Shown here piece by piece: positions 7,371 through 15,311 of a DNA stretch of 64,000 nucleotides; positions within the stretch are counted from its first letter, which is position 1, and every line of letters begins with the position of its first letter. The stretch covers positions 795,501-859,500 of the forward strand of contig FSRD01000001.1 of the NCBI GenBank assembly GCA_900129675.1, in the 5' to 3' direction. The position numbers and the translations under genes are program-made. The notes beneath the pieces are model-generated. The model was not told where the DNA came from, searched no databases, and saw only the letters and a program-made list of their open reading frames with translations. Source of the stretch: Bradyrhizobium erythrophlei (GTDB taxonomy: Bacteria; Pseudomonadota; Alphaproteobacteria; Rhizobiales; Xanthobacteraceae).

Positions 7371-8372
7371 CTACAATTTGATGACCAACTTCCCGTGGTT
7401 CTCCCCGGCGTAGAGCATCGCAATCGATGCGGGAGCGGCCTCGATACCTTCTTGCATGTCCTCACGATACTTGAGCTTTCCCTCGCGGACCCAACCGGCG
7501 AGCGCCGCAACCGCCTCTTCATACCGTGGAGCAAAGTCGGTGGTGAGGAAGCCCTGCATGATTGCGCGCTTTACGAGGAGATGACGCTCCGGCCGCGGTC
7601 CCTCGTTCCAGGGATCCCAGCTCGCATATGAGGCGGTCCCGCAGATAGCAATCCGCGCTCCCACATTTATCTGCCGAAGAACGGCATCGTGAATAGGGCC
7701 GGACGTATTATCGAAAAATGCGTCCACCCCATTGGGGCAAAGGCGGACGAGCGCCTTTTCCAGATCCGCAGTCGACTTGTAGTCGATGGCAGAATCATAG
7801 CCGAATTCTTCAACGCACTGTCGCACTTTCTCGTGCCCTCCGGCGAACCCGATCGCACGACAACCCTTGATCTTCGCAATCTGCCCCACGGCGGAGCCAA
7901 CCCCGCCGGCGGCCGTCGAGACCACGACAGTGTCTCCTGCCTTCGGTCGGCAGACGTCCAGGAGACCAAAATATGCCGTCAAACCGTTCAGTCCAAGCAC
8001 GCCCAACGAGAGCGATAGGGGCAGGTCATCTTCAAGGACCTTCCGCATGACCTGCTGCGGTTTGACTGCGGCATAGTCCTGCCAGCCGAATATGCCCATG
8101 ACCTTGTCGCCGACTGCATGATCAAGGTTTCGCGATTCAATTACCTCTCCGACCGAGAACGCGCGCATGGTGTCGCCAACTTCTATCCTCGGCCAATAGG
8201 TGCTCTTATCGGCAATCCATCCGCGCATTGCCGGATCTGCCGACAAGAAGATGTTGCGAACGAGGAACTGACCGTCCGAAATCCTCGGCATCTCCACCTC
8301 GCGAAGCGCAAAGTCCGTCGCCTGTGGAATTCCATTGGGGCGTGAACACAACCATACTTGTCGATTTTTCAT
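7371..8372 (-). CDS. NADP-dependent MDR oxidoreductase, CurA-like
   Basis: 333-residue zinc-independent medium-chain reductase of the CurA / leukotriene B4 12-hydroxydehydrogenase / prostaglandin reductase group, which reduces enone double bonds with NADPH. The fingerprints ADPAMRGW (near residue 46) and GLNGLTAYFGLLDV are present, with the nucleotide-binding loop STAAGGVGSAVGQIAK at about 152-167, and it ends in the family signature GENHGKLVIKL. It starts 14 bp after the NTF2-like gene ends, so the two form an operon. Confidence 0.85.
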   Translation of the reverse strand: MKNRQVWLCSRPNGIPQATDFALREVEMPRISDGQFLVRNIFLSADPAMRGWIADKSTYWPRIEVGDTMRAFSVGEVIESRNLDHAVGDKVMGIFGWQDYAAVKPQQVMRKVLEDDLPLSLSLGVLGLNGLTAYFGLLDVCRPKAGDTVVVSTAAGGVGSAVGQIAKIKGCRAIGFAGGHEKVRQCVEEFGYDSAIDYKSTADLEKALVRLCPNGVDAFFDNTSGPIHDAVLRQINVGARIAICGTASYASWDPWNEGPRPERHLLVKRAIMQGFLTTDFAPRYEEAVAALAGWVREGKLKYREDMQEGIEAAPASIAMLYAGENHGKLVIKL

Positions 8373-8386
8373 TGGTGCCGCCTTTC

Positions 8387-8845
8387 CTAGGGACCCGAGC
8401 TGCGCGTTTCAGTCCAGTCGACCATGAGCCTGCGCTCGGCGAAGAGCCAAGTGCCGTCCTGCTTCACGAACTTATCCAGGTAACGGATCGACGCTATCAT
8501 CAGCGTGCGCTTGTCACCGTCCAAGGTCACGTGATGAGCAATGCAGTAACTTTCACCGGTCGCTCTATCACCATCGAGCCGGAGGGTGCTCTGGCCGTTA
8601 AAATGCGTCGTCGCCTGATATTGATTCAAATCGGCGAAGACAGGAGCAAGCGCGCTGCGGCCGTGGAGGACATAGGTCGGCTCGGACGAGCGACTGTCCA
8701 TGAAAACGTGAAAGGCCGTGTCCTCAGTAAAGAGAGCCATCTGTCCGCTTGCGTCGCGCCGGTCGGCGCAATGGGCATAGGCGTCGATCAGGTCTCTGAT
8801 GGCGAGGCGATCGGCCGCCTCTTCCGGGGTCATGGTCGGGTTCAT
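8387..8845 (-). CDS. NTF2/SnoaL-like protein
   Basis: 152-residue alpha+beta-barrel protein of the SnoaL_4 (scytalone dehydratase/ring-hydroxylating beta-subunit-like) group. The N-terminal helix AADRLAIRDLIDAYAHCADR is followed by a FTEDTAFHVF strand. These proteins often act as dehydratases, isomerases or small-molecule binders in catabolic clusters. The gene precedes the CurA-like reductase. Its first six codons and whole leader are duplicated at 23824-24092, where the rest of the gene has been lost to an IS. Confidence 0.75.
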   Translation of the reverse strand: MNPTMTPEEAADRLAIRDLIDAYAHCADRRDASGQMALFTEDTAFHVFMDSRSSEPTYVLHGRSALAPVFADLNQYQATTHFNGQSTLRLDGDRATGESYCIAHHVTLDGDKRTLMIASIRYLDKFVKQDGTWLFAERRLMVDWTETRSSGP

Positions 8846-9097
8846 GGCGTTTCCTTTTGCCGGCTTAAGAAGGTGGCTGAGGGCGATTTGCCCACCGATC
8901 GTAGTCCTGCATGACGAAGCCTGACAGGCTACCTTCGAGCCGCGCTAAAGAACACCGTGTAGATGGTACGATTGCATAAAGGCTGCCAGCCGGCATATGT
9001 CGATAGGACTCATCGGTTAGGGCGATTGAAGGCGAATTGTAGACATAGAAACTCCCGCGCGCTTGCACAGCTCGAATTGATTCCAGCCCAGCAAGGC
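8829..9097. repeat. 269-bp leader repeat, copy 1
   Basis: Aligns without gaps to 23824-24092 with about 15 differences (around 94 percent identity). It spans the first codons of the NTF2-like gene, its ribosome binding region and part of a truncated XRE-type HTH reading frame. It ends exactly where the IS left end begins (9098). Confidence 0.9.
9017..9097 (-). pseudogene. XRE-family HTH remnant
   Basis: The frame reads ALLGWNQFELCKRAGVSMST and IRLQSP to a stop, the helix-turn-helix core of small Cro/C1-type regulators (usually ...ARALLGWSQ..LA..AGVS..TI). The N-terminus is cut off by the IS at 9098, and the usual C-terminal extension is missing. A copy with its start codon survives at 24012-24128. 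Confidence 0.55.
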
Positions 9098-10147
9098 TGT
9101 GCCTGTCGCAAACCTATTGGCTGGCGGTTGACCGAGAATCGGGCGATGCTGATCCGTAATGAGAGATCTTGTCAGGCTCATTGTGTGGGCGGTTGTCGAT
9201 CTGTTTCGGTCGCGGGCAGCGATCGAGGCAGAGATCTTAACGTTGCGGCAGCAGATCATTGTTCTGCGACGAACCGCCCCCAGGAAGCAATCCTTCGGTG
9301 CCATCGACCGGTTGGTGTTCGTTGGTCTTTATCGCCTCTTCCCTTGCGTTCTTGATGCGCTTGCGATTGTTAGGCCCGCGACCGTCATCAAATGGCACCG
9401 TGCGGGCTTCCGTTTGTACTGCCGCTGGAAGTCGCGACCGCGTGGCCGGCCACCAGTTCCGCTGGAAATACGCAGACTGATTCGCGAGATGAGCATCGCC
9501 AACCCGCTGTGGGGAGCGCCCCGGATCCATGGAGAGCTGCTGAAACTCGACTTCGCGATCGGACAGACGAGTGTGGCTAAATACATGGCCAAGCGAAGAG
9601 GTCCGCCGTCCCAAGGGTGGAAGACGTTCCTCCGCAATCATGCCGACGGCATCGCCGCGATGGATCTGTTCGTCGTTCCGACAATCTCGTTCCGTCTGCT
9701 CTATGGTTTGTTGATCATGGGGCATGGCAGACGACAGGTCATATGGTTCGGAGTAACAACGCATCCGACGGCGGAATGGATCGCAAACCAGCTCACGGAA
9801 GCCTGCGGATGGGAGCAGCTTCCCCGCTATCTGATCCGCGATCGCGATGCAGCCTATGGTGAAGTTTTCATCCGACGAGTTCGCTCAATGGGCATTCGCG
9901 ATCAGCCGACGTCTCCACGGTCTCCTTGGCAAAACGGGTATGCCGAACGGCTGATCGGTTCGATCCGGCCGGAATGCCTCGACCACGTTGTCGTGTTCGG
10001 CGAATGCCACCTCCGCCACCTGCTGACTCCTTGGAGAAGGATGCGCCGTTCTCGCGTACCGTCGAACGGGCCGGGCAGATTCTTCGCCGCCCAATTCTCG
10101 GCGGGCTGCACCACAAATATGTCCGGATCTGATATTCGACAGGCACA
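9098..10147 (+). mobile_element. insertion sequence, rve-type, decayed (1050 bp)
   Basis: Ends are TGTGCCTGTCG (9098-9108) and its exact inverse CGACAGGCACA (10137-10147). One transposase frame lies inside. No target duplication is seen: the left flank is ...CAAGGC (end of the 269-bp repeat) and the right flank ACCAGAT lies in a truncated alpha/beta-hydrolase gene. This suggests an adjacent deletion. Same family as 22745-23823. Confidence 0.85.
9159..10132 (+). pseudogene. IS transposase (integrase-core DDE), frameshifted
   Basis: It encodes a single-frame rve transposase: MRDLVRLIVWAVVDLF, LWGAPRIHGELLKL, then the catalytic segments AAMDLFVV (D), RDRDAAYG (D) and GYAERLIGSIRPECLDH (E). After HLRHLL about 50 bases of the conserved YYN.VRTHLSLN segment are missing. 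The normal ending (DAPFSRTVERAGQILRRP, LGGLHHKYVRI, stop at 10130) is in another frame. The original frame runs on artificially to 10547. Probably inactive. Confidence 0.85.
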
Positions 10148-10329
10148 ACCAGATCGAAAGCGACGGCCCGGTATCCGGCCCCGCCCAAGGCTTCTAAGCT
10201 ATCCCGCCACCAGCTGGAGAACTCCGGCCAGCCGTGCAGCAGCACGACGACCGGGCCACCTTCTGGACCGCACAAGCGCGCGTCGAAAATCAGATCGCCG
10301 ACCGCAAGCCTGGACTGTGTCGGATCCAT
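10148..10329 (-). pseudogene. alpha/beta hydrolase (epoxide hydrolase-like), N-terminal fragment
   Basis: The ATG at 10329 follows GAGGAAGC. The fragment MDPTQSRLAVGDLIFDA, with VVLLHGWPEFSSWWR (oxyanion HGWP) and YRAVAFDL, is the first 60 or so residues of an epoxide-hydrolase-type alpha/beta hydrolase. The frame then enters the IS right end at 10147; nucleophile and His are lost. It was the gene after the 3-hydroxyacyl-CoA dehydrogenase. Confidence 0.85.
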
Positions 10330-10361
10330 CAAAGCTTCCTCGGTTGGATCGGGCGCCCGTG

Positions 10362-11267
10362 TCAGGCTTTCATCGCGCGCGGCTGGATGAAGTCGGCGCG
10401 GCGATAGGCAGGATTGGGGTATTTATAGAACCCCTCACCTGTTTCGATTCCCAGCTTGTTCCTGTCGATGTATTCGCGCCTCAACCATTCTGCTTCTTCT
10501 GCCGCGGCAGCGTCGCCCGCTTCGGCCGCGGCCGTAAGGATTTGTAACGGCGTCCGCAGTCCGACGAGGTCTAGCACGGCGAAGGGACCCGTATCGCCGC
10601 CACCGGCGATCATCCAAGTCCGATCAACGTCATGCGGACTGGCGACGCCTTTCACGACCAGGCTCATTCCGGCGCGCACCCAAGGGATCAGAAGTGTGTT
10701 GATGACGTAGCCGGGCTGCTCCTTGTGAAGGGCGATTGGAACCATGCCGATCCGTTCGGCAAAGGCGATCACGCTGTCAAACGTCGTGTCATCGGTTCCT
10801 GAGTGGCGCATGACCTCGGCGATGTTGTTTCTCCAGACGCGACTGGCGAAGTGGAGCGCCAGAAACCGTTCGGGCCGATCCGTGAATTGCGCAAGAACGC
10901 TCGGAAGAAGCGTAGACGAATTGGTTGCAAATATCGTCGTCTTGGGCGCGACGACGGAGAGCGCCTCATAGAAGCGGCGCTTCACCGCCACGCTCTCGGG
11001 TACGGCCTCAATCACCAGATCGGCCCCCTGGACCGCTTCCGCAAGATCCTATCCCGCCCGAAGCCGACCGACGGCCGCGGCGACCGCGGCGTCGTCGGCC
11101 TTCAGATCCTTCCGATAGGCGGCGCCCAACTCGCGCCATTTTTGCGAGAGCTTCGCGACGGCCCCAGGATCAATGTCGTAGATGCGTACGTCGCAGCCTT
11201 TGTATGCGCATTGAAACGCAATTTGAGAGCCCAAGACGCCGGATCCCGCGACGGTGACCTGATCCAT
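10362..11267 (-). pseudogene. 3-hydroxyacyl-CoA dehydrogenase with in-frame amber codon
   Basis: Full-length (301 sense codons) 3-hydroxyacyl-CoA dehydrogenase family frame. The Rossmann motif VAGSGVLGSQIAF is at residues 5-17, followed by ADLVIEAVPESV, FATNSSTLLPS and the C-terminal helical domain. The only break is a TAG at 11049-11051, between AAAVGRLRAG and DLAEAVQGAD; the two parts are in the same frame. It is a nonsense mutation or a sequencing error; no suppressor is known here. It lies between a cupin dioxygenase and the truncated hydrolase on the same strand. Confidence 0.85.
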
Positions 11268-11334
11268 GTTCGCTGCTCCTCATCGGTCGCCGAGGGGTGA
11301 CCGCAGGTGTCGAGTTGGTTGATGCGCGCGCCTT

Positions 11335-11805
11335 TTAGCCGAACGCCGTGATGTCGCGGGGCTCAATGCCGTTTTTCTTGCAATAGCCAAAATATTGCTT
11401 GCCGGCGCTGCGCCAATTCGCCGTGGCCATCACACTGTCGTCGTCGTTGAGATAGACGAGATCTCCGCTGACGATGTTGAGGACAATCACCTCAGGCCCG
11501 CCCTCCGGCACCGCTTCGGGCGCGTGAGTCGAAGCAGCGGTTTCGTAGACAATGCTGCCGGGGCCCGCGACCCAATCGTGCTCCTTATATTTCCACTTAC
11601 CCTTCAAGGTGTAGACGACGACGGTCCCGCTGTGGTGATGGCGAGGCAATTTTGCCTCTGCCGGCGCCTTCAATAAGGCGATGACCTCGCCCCGGATCGG
11701 GTCGGCCTTGAAGACTTTGACCTCGACGCCAGGCGCGAGGCCCAGCGGCATCCAAGGCATAGATTCGTCGGAAATGCAGCTCGCCTCGACATGTTCAAAG
11801 AACAT
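11335..11805 (-). CDS. cupin protein, 2,4'-dihydroxyacetophenone dioxygenase-like
   Basis: 156 residues from the ATG at 11805 (160 from 11817). It resembles the ChrR-type cupin family that includes 2,4'-dihydroxyacetophenone dioxygenase. A metal-binding cupin motif (PRHHHSGTVVVYTLKGKWKY, then E in YKEHDW) is present, with the second cupin motif THAPEAVPEGGPEVIVLNIV. It likely cleaves an aryl-ketone or similar substrate with Fe and O2. It is the first gene of the minus-strand operon that continues into the broken dehydrogenase and hydrolase. The later ATG is preferred on spacing to GGAG. Confidence 0.75.
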   Translation of the reverse strand: MFFEHVEASCISDESMPWMPLGLAPGVEVKVFKADPIRGEVIALLKAPAEAKLPRHHHSGTVVVYTLKGKWKYKEHDWVAGPGSIVYETAASTHAPEAVPEGGPEVIVLNIVSGDLVYLNDDDSVMATANWRSAGKQYFGYCKKNGIEPRDITAFG

Positions 11806-11877
11806 TGCTTTCTCCATTCTCCTGATTTCGGCCCGAACGATGGGCGTTACGACGTTACGCGATTGTTATGCGCGCGA

Positions 11878-11895
11878 TTGTCGCAACTGCGACAA
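11878..11895. promoter_or_regulatory. 18-bp perfect palindrome upstream of the cupin operon
   Basis: TTGTCGCA, two bases, TGCGACAA. It lies about 70 bp upstream of the cupin start and next to a broken AraC gene. It is an operator candidate, but no matching family is recognised. Confidence 0.45.
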
Positions 11896-11989
11896 AGCCT
11901 GCATCGTGATCCGCCTTCCGCGGTACTCAGCAATAACGCAACAACCGCGCGAACGATCGGGATTGGAAGTCCAGGGAGAACTCTAGTGT

Positions 11990-12540
11990 CACGCCGTTGG
12001 CTGGCGCATGCGAAATCAGATCGATCACGTGCGCGCCGATCGGCGCCGAGGCTTTTGCGAGTTGACAACCACTCAAGCAGAGTTCCGCATAACCTCCGAG
12101 CCTTCGGGTCGTGGACAGGTTGAGTCGCGGGCGATCAAGCACCCCTTTCGGCAACACTCGTCGCGGGATCGCAAAGCGGAACAGTTTGAAGTCGTGGCGG
12201 TTGGCGATCTCGAACGGCTCGGTCGTATCCGCAAGCGCCAGGTCGCCGATCGCACTGATCTGTTCTTGACCGCGCTGCGCGGTACGCCCCACCCCTGATT
12301 GACAAAGGCCACAGCGGAAGTCGGCCTGAGCCGGTTTTTCGGACTGCTTCACCGTGCCCGCTCTGAGCCGAGGCGCACCGTCGGACGTTCAGTGGATCTG
12401 AAGTTTGGATGGCTGCCTGGGCAAATCTCGGCGCATCGGCTCCATCTCGATCTTATATTGCACCCACTCTCTTTCTCGCATCCGCGCTAACGCTAACCAT
12501 ACCCAGGATTCCTTTCTCGTCGTCGACGAGATGGATGCCC
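11990..12540 (-). pseudogene. AraC-family regulator, N-terminal domain remnant
   Basis: The frame contains MEPMRRDLPRQP, then a TGA at 12389, then RAGTVKQSEKPAQADF, ISAIGDLALADTTEPFEI, HRHD-like NRHDFKLFRFAIPRRVLP, GYAELCLSGCQLAKASAPIG and HVIDLISHAP. This is the cupin-like sensor domain of AraC regulators. The stop codon, a gap after RPRLNLSTT and the absence of any C-terminal HTH show it is dead. It presumably once regulated the cupin operon. Confidence 0.65.
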
Positions 12541-12634
12541 TGAGTATAACGCCGAAGGCATCGGTTGCTTTTTCGACATTTCCGGCATTGTAGCGCAAAC
12601 GCCACTGGACTGGGCGGTAGATCATATTTCGAGA

Positions 12635-13537
12635 TCAGTCAGGGCAGGTAAGTCCCTTCAATGTGGCCGCCAATTCATCGACGAACAATGCGATCTTGCG
12701 CGACTGCGCGCTACTCACCGGATGGATCGCGAAGAAGGTTGCTGGCTCGGGTTCAAATGGATCGAGCACTGTCACGAGCCGGCCTGCCCTGATGTGATCG
12801 GCGACCTCCCACCATGACTTCTGCGCGAGGCCCAATCCGGCAAGCGCCCAGACCACGGGCAGTTCAGAGTTGGTTCCGGCAAGCGCGCCGGTCACCCGAA
12901 GATTTCTGGCGCTGTCACCGCGGCCGAAACGCCACTCGGCATGGAAATGCCGTTCGGTGTTAAAGACGATGCAGGTATGGCTCGCGAGCTCGTCCGGACT
13001 TTCTGGTGGCCCGTGCCGCGCAAGATAATCCGGACTGGCCACCACGACGCGGCGCGTCTCGAACAGACGCCGCCCAGTGAGCGCGGTATCGACGACGGGC
13101 CCGCCCCGAATCGCAACGTCGAATCCTTCTCCGACAATATCGGCGTAGCGATCCTCCAAAGTGAGGTGCACGCGCACGGCAGGATACCGCCTCACGAAGT
13201 CTCCAACGAATGGAGCGATCCATTGCCGCCCGACCGGCGAAGGTGCGGTCACCTTCAAAACGCCTAAGGGCCTCGAGCACTCTTCCGACAGCCGTGTTTC
13301 CAGCGAGGTGACGGTGGCCAGGATCGCGCGGGCCTCCCGCAGATATGTCGCTCCGGCCTCGGTGAGCGATTGACGCCGGGTCGTGCGCGCCAGCAAGCGC
13401 ACGCCAAGGCGCCGCTCGAGGCCTTTCACCCGGTCCGCCACGACCGAGGAGGCTAAACCCAGCCGACGCGCCGCGGCGGAAAAGCTGCCTTGGTCCACAA
13501 CCTCGATGAAGACCGCCATTTCGCTAATGGGACGCAT
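12635..13537 (-). CDS. LysR-family transcriptional regulator
   Basis: 300 residues. An N-terminal winged HTH (GSFSAAARRLGLASSVVADR, about residues 17-36) is followed by a periplasmic-binding-like effector domain (VLKVTAPSPVGRQWIAPFVG; DVAIRGGPVVD). It resembles the single-dehydrogenase/PecT-like group (AAGVxARxTRRxSLTEAG). It is divergent from the MFS gene and the likely regulator of that exporter. Confidence 0.9.
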   Translation of the reverse strand: MRPISEMAVFIEVVDQGSFSAAARRLGLASSVVADRVKGLERRLGVRLLARTTRRQSLTEAGATYLREARAILATVTSLETRLSEECSRPLGVLKVTAPSPVGRQWIAPFVGDFVRRYPAVRVHLTLEDRYADIVGEGFDVAIRGGPVVDTALTGRRLFETRRVVVASPDYLARHGPPESPDELASHTCIVFNTERHFHAEWRFGRGDSARNLRVTGALAGTNSELPVVWALAGLGLAQKSWWEVADHIRAGRLVTVLDPFEPEPATFFAIHPVSSAQSRKIALFVDELAATLKGLTCPD

Positions 13538-13605
13538 CTATTGCTCGGAAAATCCGTGAGGTGATTACGGTAATATATACCTAATTTTGCAGATGCGAGC
13601 GACGA

Positions 13606-13620
13606 TATTGCAATGCAATA
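13606..13620. promoter_or_regulatory. palindrome in the LysR-MFS divergent spacer
   Basis: TATTGCA A TGCAATA, a perfect 7-1-7 inverted repeat. Another dyad, GGTA-ATATA-TACC, lies at 13569-13581. Both are in the spacer between divergent genes, where LysR proteins normally bind. Confidence 0.45.
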
Positions 13621-13667
13621 AGCCTATCGAGAGCTCGTGCTCCCCTCCTGCTGTTGACGATATCCTC

Positions 13668-14933
13668 ATGACGCCCGTTGCGCTCAAACCTCCCGGCTCC
13701 TCGCCGAGCAAGTCCACGTCTGGATCCAAGTCCTCTTCTGCATCGATACGTCAGGTGCAGCTGGCGGAGCTCGCATTGGCCGTCGGTGGCTTCGGCATCG
13801 GTACGGGCGAGTTCGGCATCATGGGGCTGCTGCCTGATGTCGCCGGCGATATCGGCGTGTCGATCCCCGTGGCGGGACACGTCATCAGCGCGTATGCGCT
13901 CGGTGTGGTGGTCGGCGCGCCAGTGATTGCCGTTCTTGCCGCCACGCTGTCGCGGCGAACCTTGCTTCTTGCCTTGATGACCGTCTTTGCAATCGGCAAT
14001 GTCGCGAGCGCGCTTGCTCCCGACTATGGCTGGCTCGTCGTGCTGCGGTTTCTAACCGGGTTGCCGCACGGAGCTTATTTCGGAGTAGCATCGCTCGTCG
14101 CCGCCGGCATGGCGCAGCCGAACCAGCGCGCCCGCGCCGTGGGCCGTGTGATGCTGGGCCTCGCGGTCGCAACACTGCTGGGTGTGCCTCTCGCCACTTC
14201 ATTCGGGCAGACGTTGGGATGGCGGGCGGCCTTCGCTGCCGTCGGCGCCATTGGCGCTCTCGCAATTCTGCTGATCTGGCGCTTCGTTCCGGTGGATGCA
14301 GCCGATGCGGACGCGAGCCCGCTCCGCGAGCTCGGCGCTCTCCGTCGCCTGCAGGTCTGGCTGACCTTGGGCATCGGCGCGGTCGGCTCGGGCGGCATGT
14401 TCGCCGTGTTCAGCTACATCACGCCGACGCTAGTCAATGTCGCCGGCATTCGCGAAAGCCTCGTGCCATTCGTGCTTTGCGTGTTCGGCACCGGGATGAT
14501 CATCGGCAACGTCGCTGGCTCACGCCTGGCTGATTGCGCCCTGCTGCCCACGATCGGTGGCCTTCTCGTCTGGAACGCAACCGTGCTCGGTATGCTGGTC
14601 TTTACGGCTGGGCATGCTTGGCTTGCCGTGGCCAACGTGCTGCTGATCGGGACGGGATTCGCCGTCGTTCCGGGGTTGCAGACCCGGCTGATGGACGTCG
14701 CCGCAGATGCGCAGACACTTGCAGCGTCCCTCAACCATTCCGCCTTCAATATCGCAAACGCGCTCGGTGCGTGGACCGGCGGCCTCGCTATCGCTGCCGG
14801 GTATGGATGGACGTCGACCGGATGGGTCGGCACATCGTTTGCGCTCGGCGGCCTCGCAGTGTTCGCAATGTCGCTTCTCACCGACGGCACGTTGCGAGGA
14901 CGCTCACGTGCCTCTGCTGAGCCTGCTCAATGA
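13668..14933 (+). CDS. MFS transporter, DHA1/AraJ-like drug or sugar efflux permease
   Basis: 421 residues from the ATG at 13668. The in-frame start at 13587 would add 27 residues that do not look like the family. Twelve hydrophobic segments begin at LAELALAVGGFGIGTGEF. The DHA1 loop is present between TM2 and TM3 (ATLSRRTLLL), with LRFLTGLPHGAYFGVASLVA in TM4, typical of the AraJ/YdhP/Cmx group. It is divergent from a LysR gene and probably exports a toxic intermediate or drug. Confidence 0.85.
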   Translation: MTPVALKPPGSSPSKSTSGSKSSSASIRQVQLAELALAVGGFGIGTGEFGIMGLLPDVAGDIGVSIPVAGHVISAYALGVVVGAPVIAVLAATLSRRTLLLALMTVFAIGNVASALAPDYGWLVVLRFLTGLPHGAYFGVASLVAAGMAQPNQRARAVGRVMLGLAVATLLGVPLATSFGQTLGWRAAFAAVGAIGALAILLIWRFVPVDAADADASPLRELGALRRLQVWLTLGIGAVGSGGMFAVFSYITPTLVNVAGIRESLVPFVLCVFGTGMIIGNVAGSRLADCALLPTIGGLLVWNATVLGMLVFTAGHAWLAVANVLLIGTGFAVVPGLQTRLMDVAADAQTLAASLNHSAFNIANALGAWTGGLAIAAGYGWTSTGWVGTSFALGGLAVFAMSLLTDGTLRGRSRASAEPAQ

Positions 14934-15311
14934 CACCAGCCTTGCCGCGCGCCAGCGCCCTGATGGCGACGCCGCTTCGGCCGCTGATTGTGCGGGGACC
15001 GTCGCAGAAGACGCCGCCAGTCCAGTGACGGAAATCCTCGCTGCTTCCGCGGGCGAGTGCCCGTGAGATGCGAGAGTGGATAGGTCCCGCCCTTGCGACG
15101 CCTGGTTTTGTGCTTAAACCCCAACCGAATTTCCGAAATCCACCTCAATCATGGCCTTGCGATGTGGCTCGACATATTCGACGCACTGTCTATTCGCCAC
15201 TTGAACCAAATAGCCATCGCTATGCTTCACTTTGCCGTGGCCCGGTTGCCGCAGCGGTAAAATTGGCACGCCAATTGCTTCATCCCGGAGCACCATCAAG
15301 GAGTTTGCATT
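14934..15311. other. intergenic stretch, no recognisable gene
   Basis: 378 bp between the MFS gene and the ABC operon. Open frames here (for example a 68-codon minus frame at 15114-15320) match no family I recognise. The 3' part holds the AAGGAG (15297-15302) that supports the TTG start at 15312. It presumably contains the promoter of the ABC operon. Confidence 0.6.

Noticed and set aside
8865..9068. 67-codon minus frame in the 269-bp repeat, also present at 23860-24063
   Set aside because: Although open in both copies, several of the differences between copies change residues, the peptide matches nothing, and another frame over the same bases encodes an HTH core.
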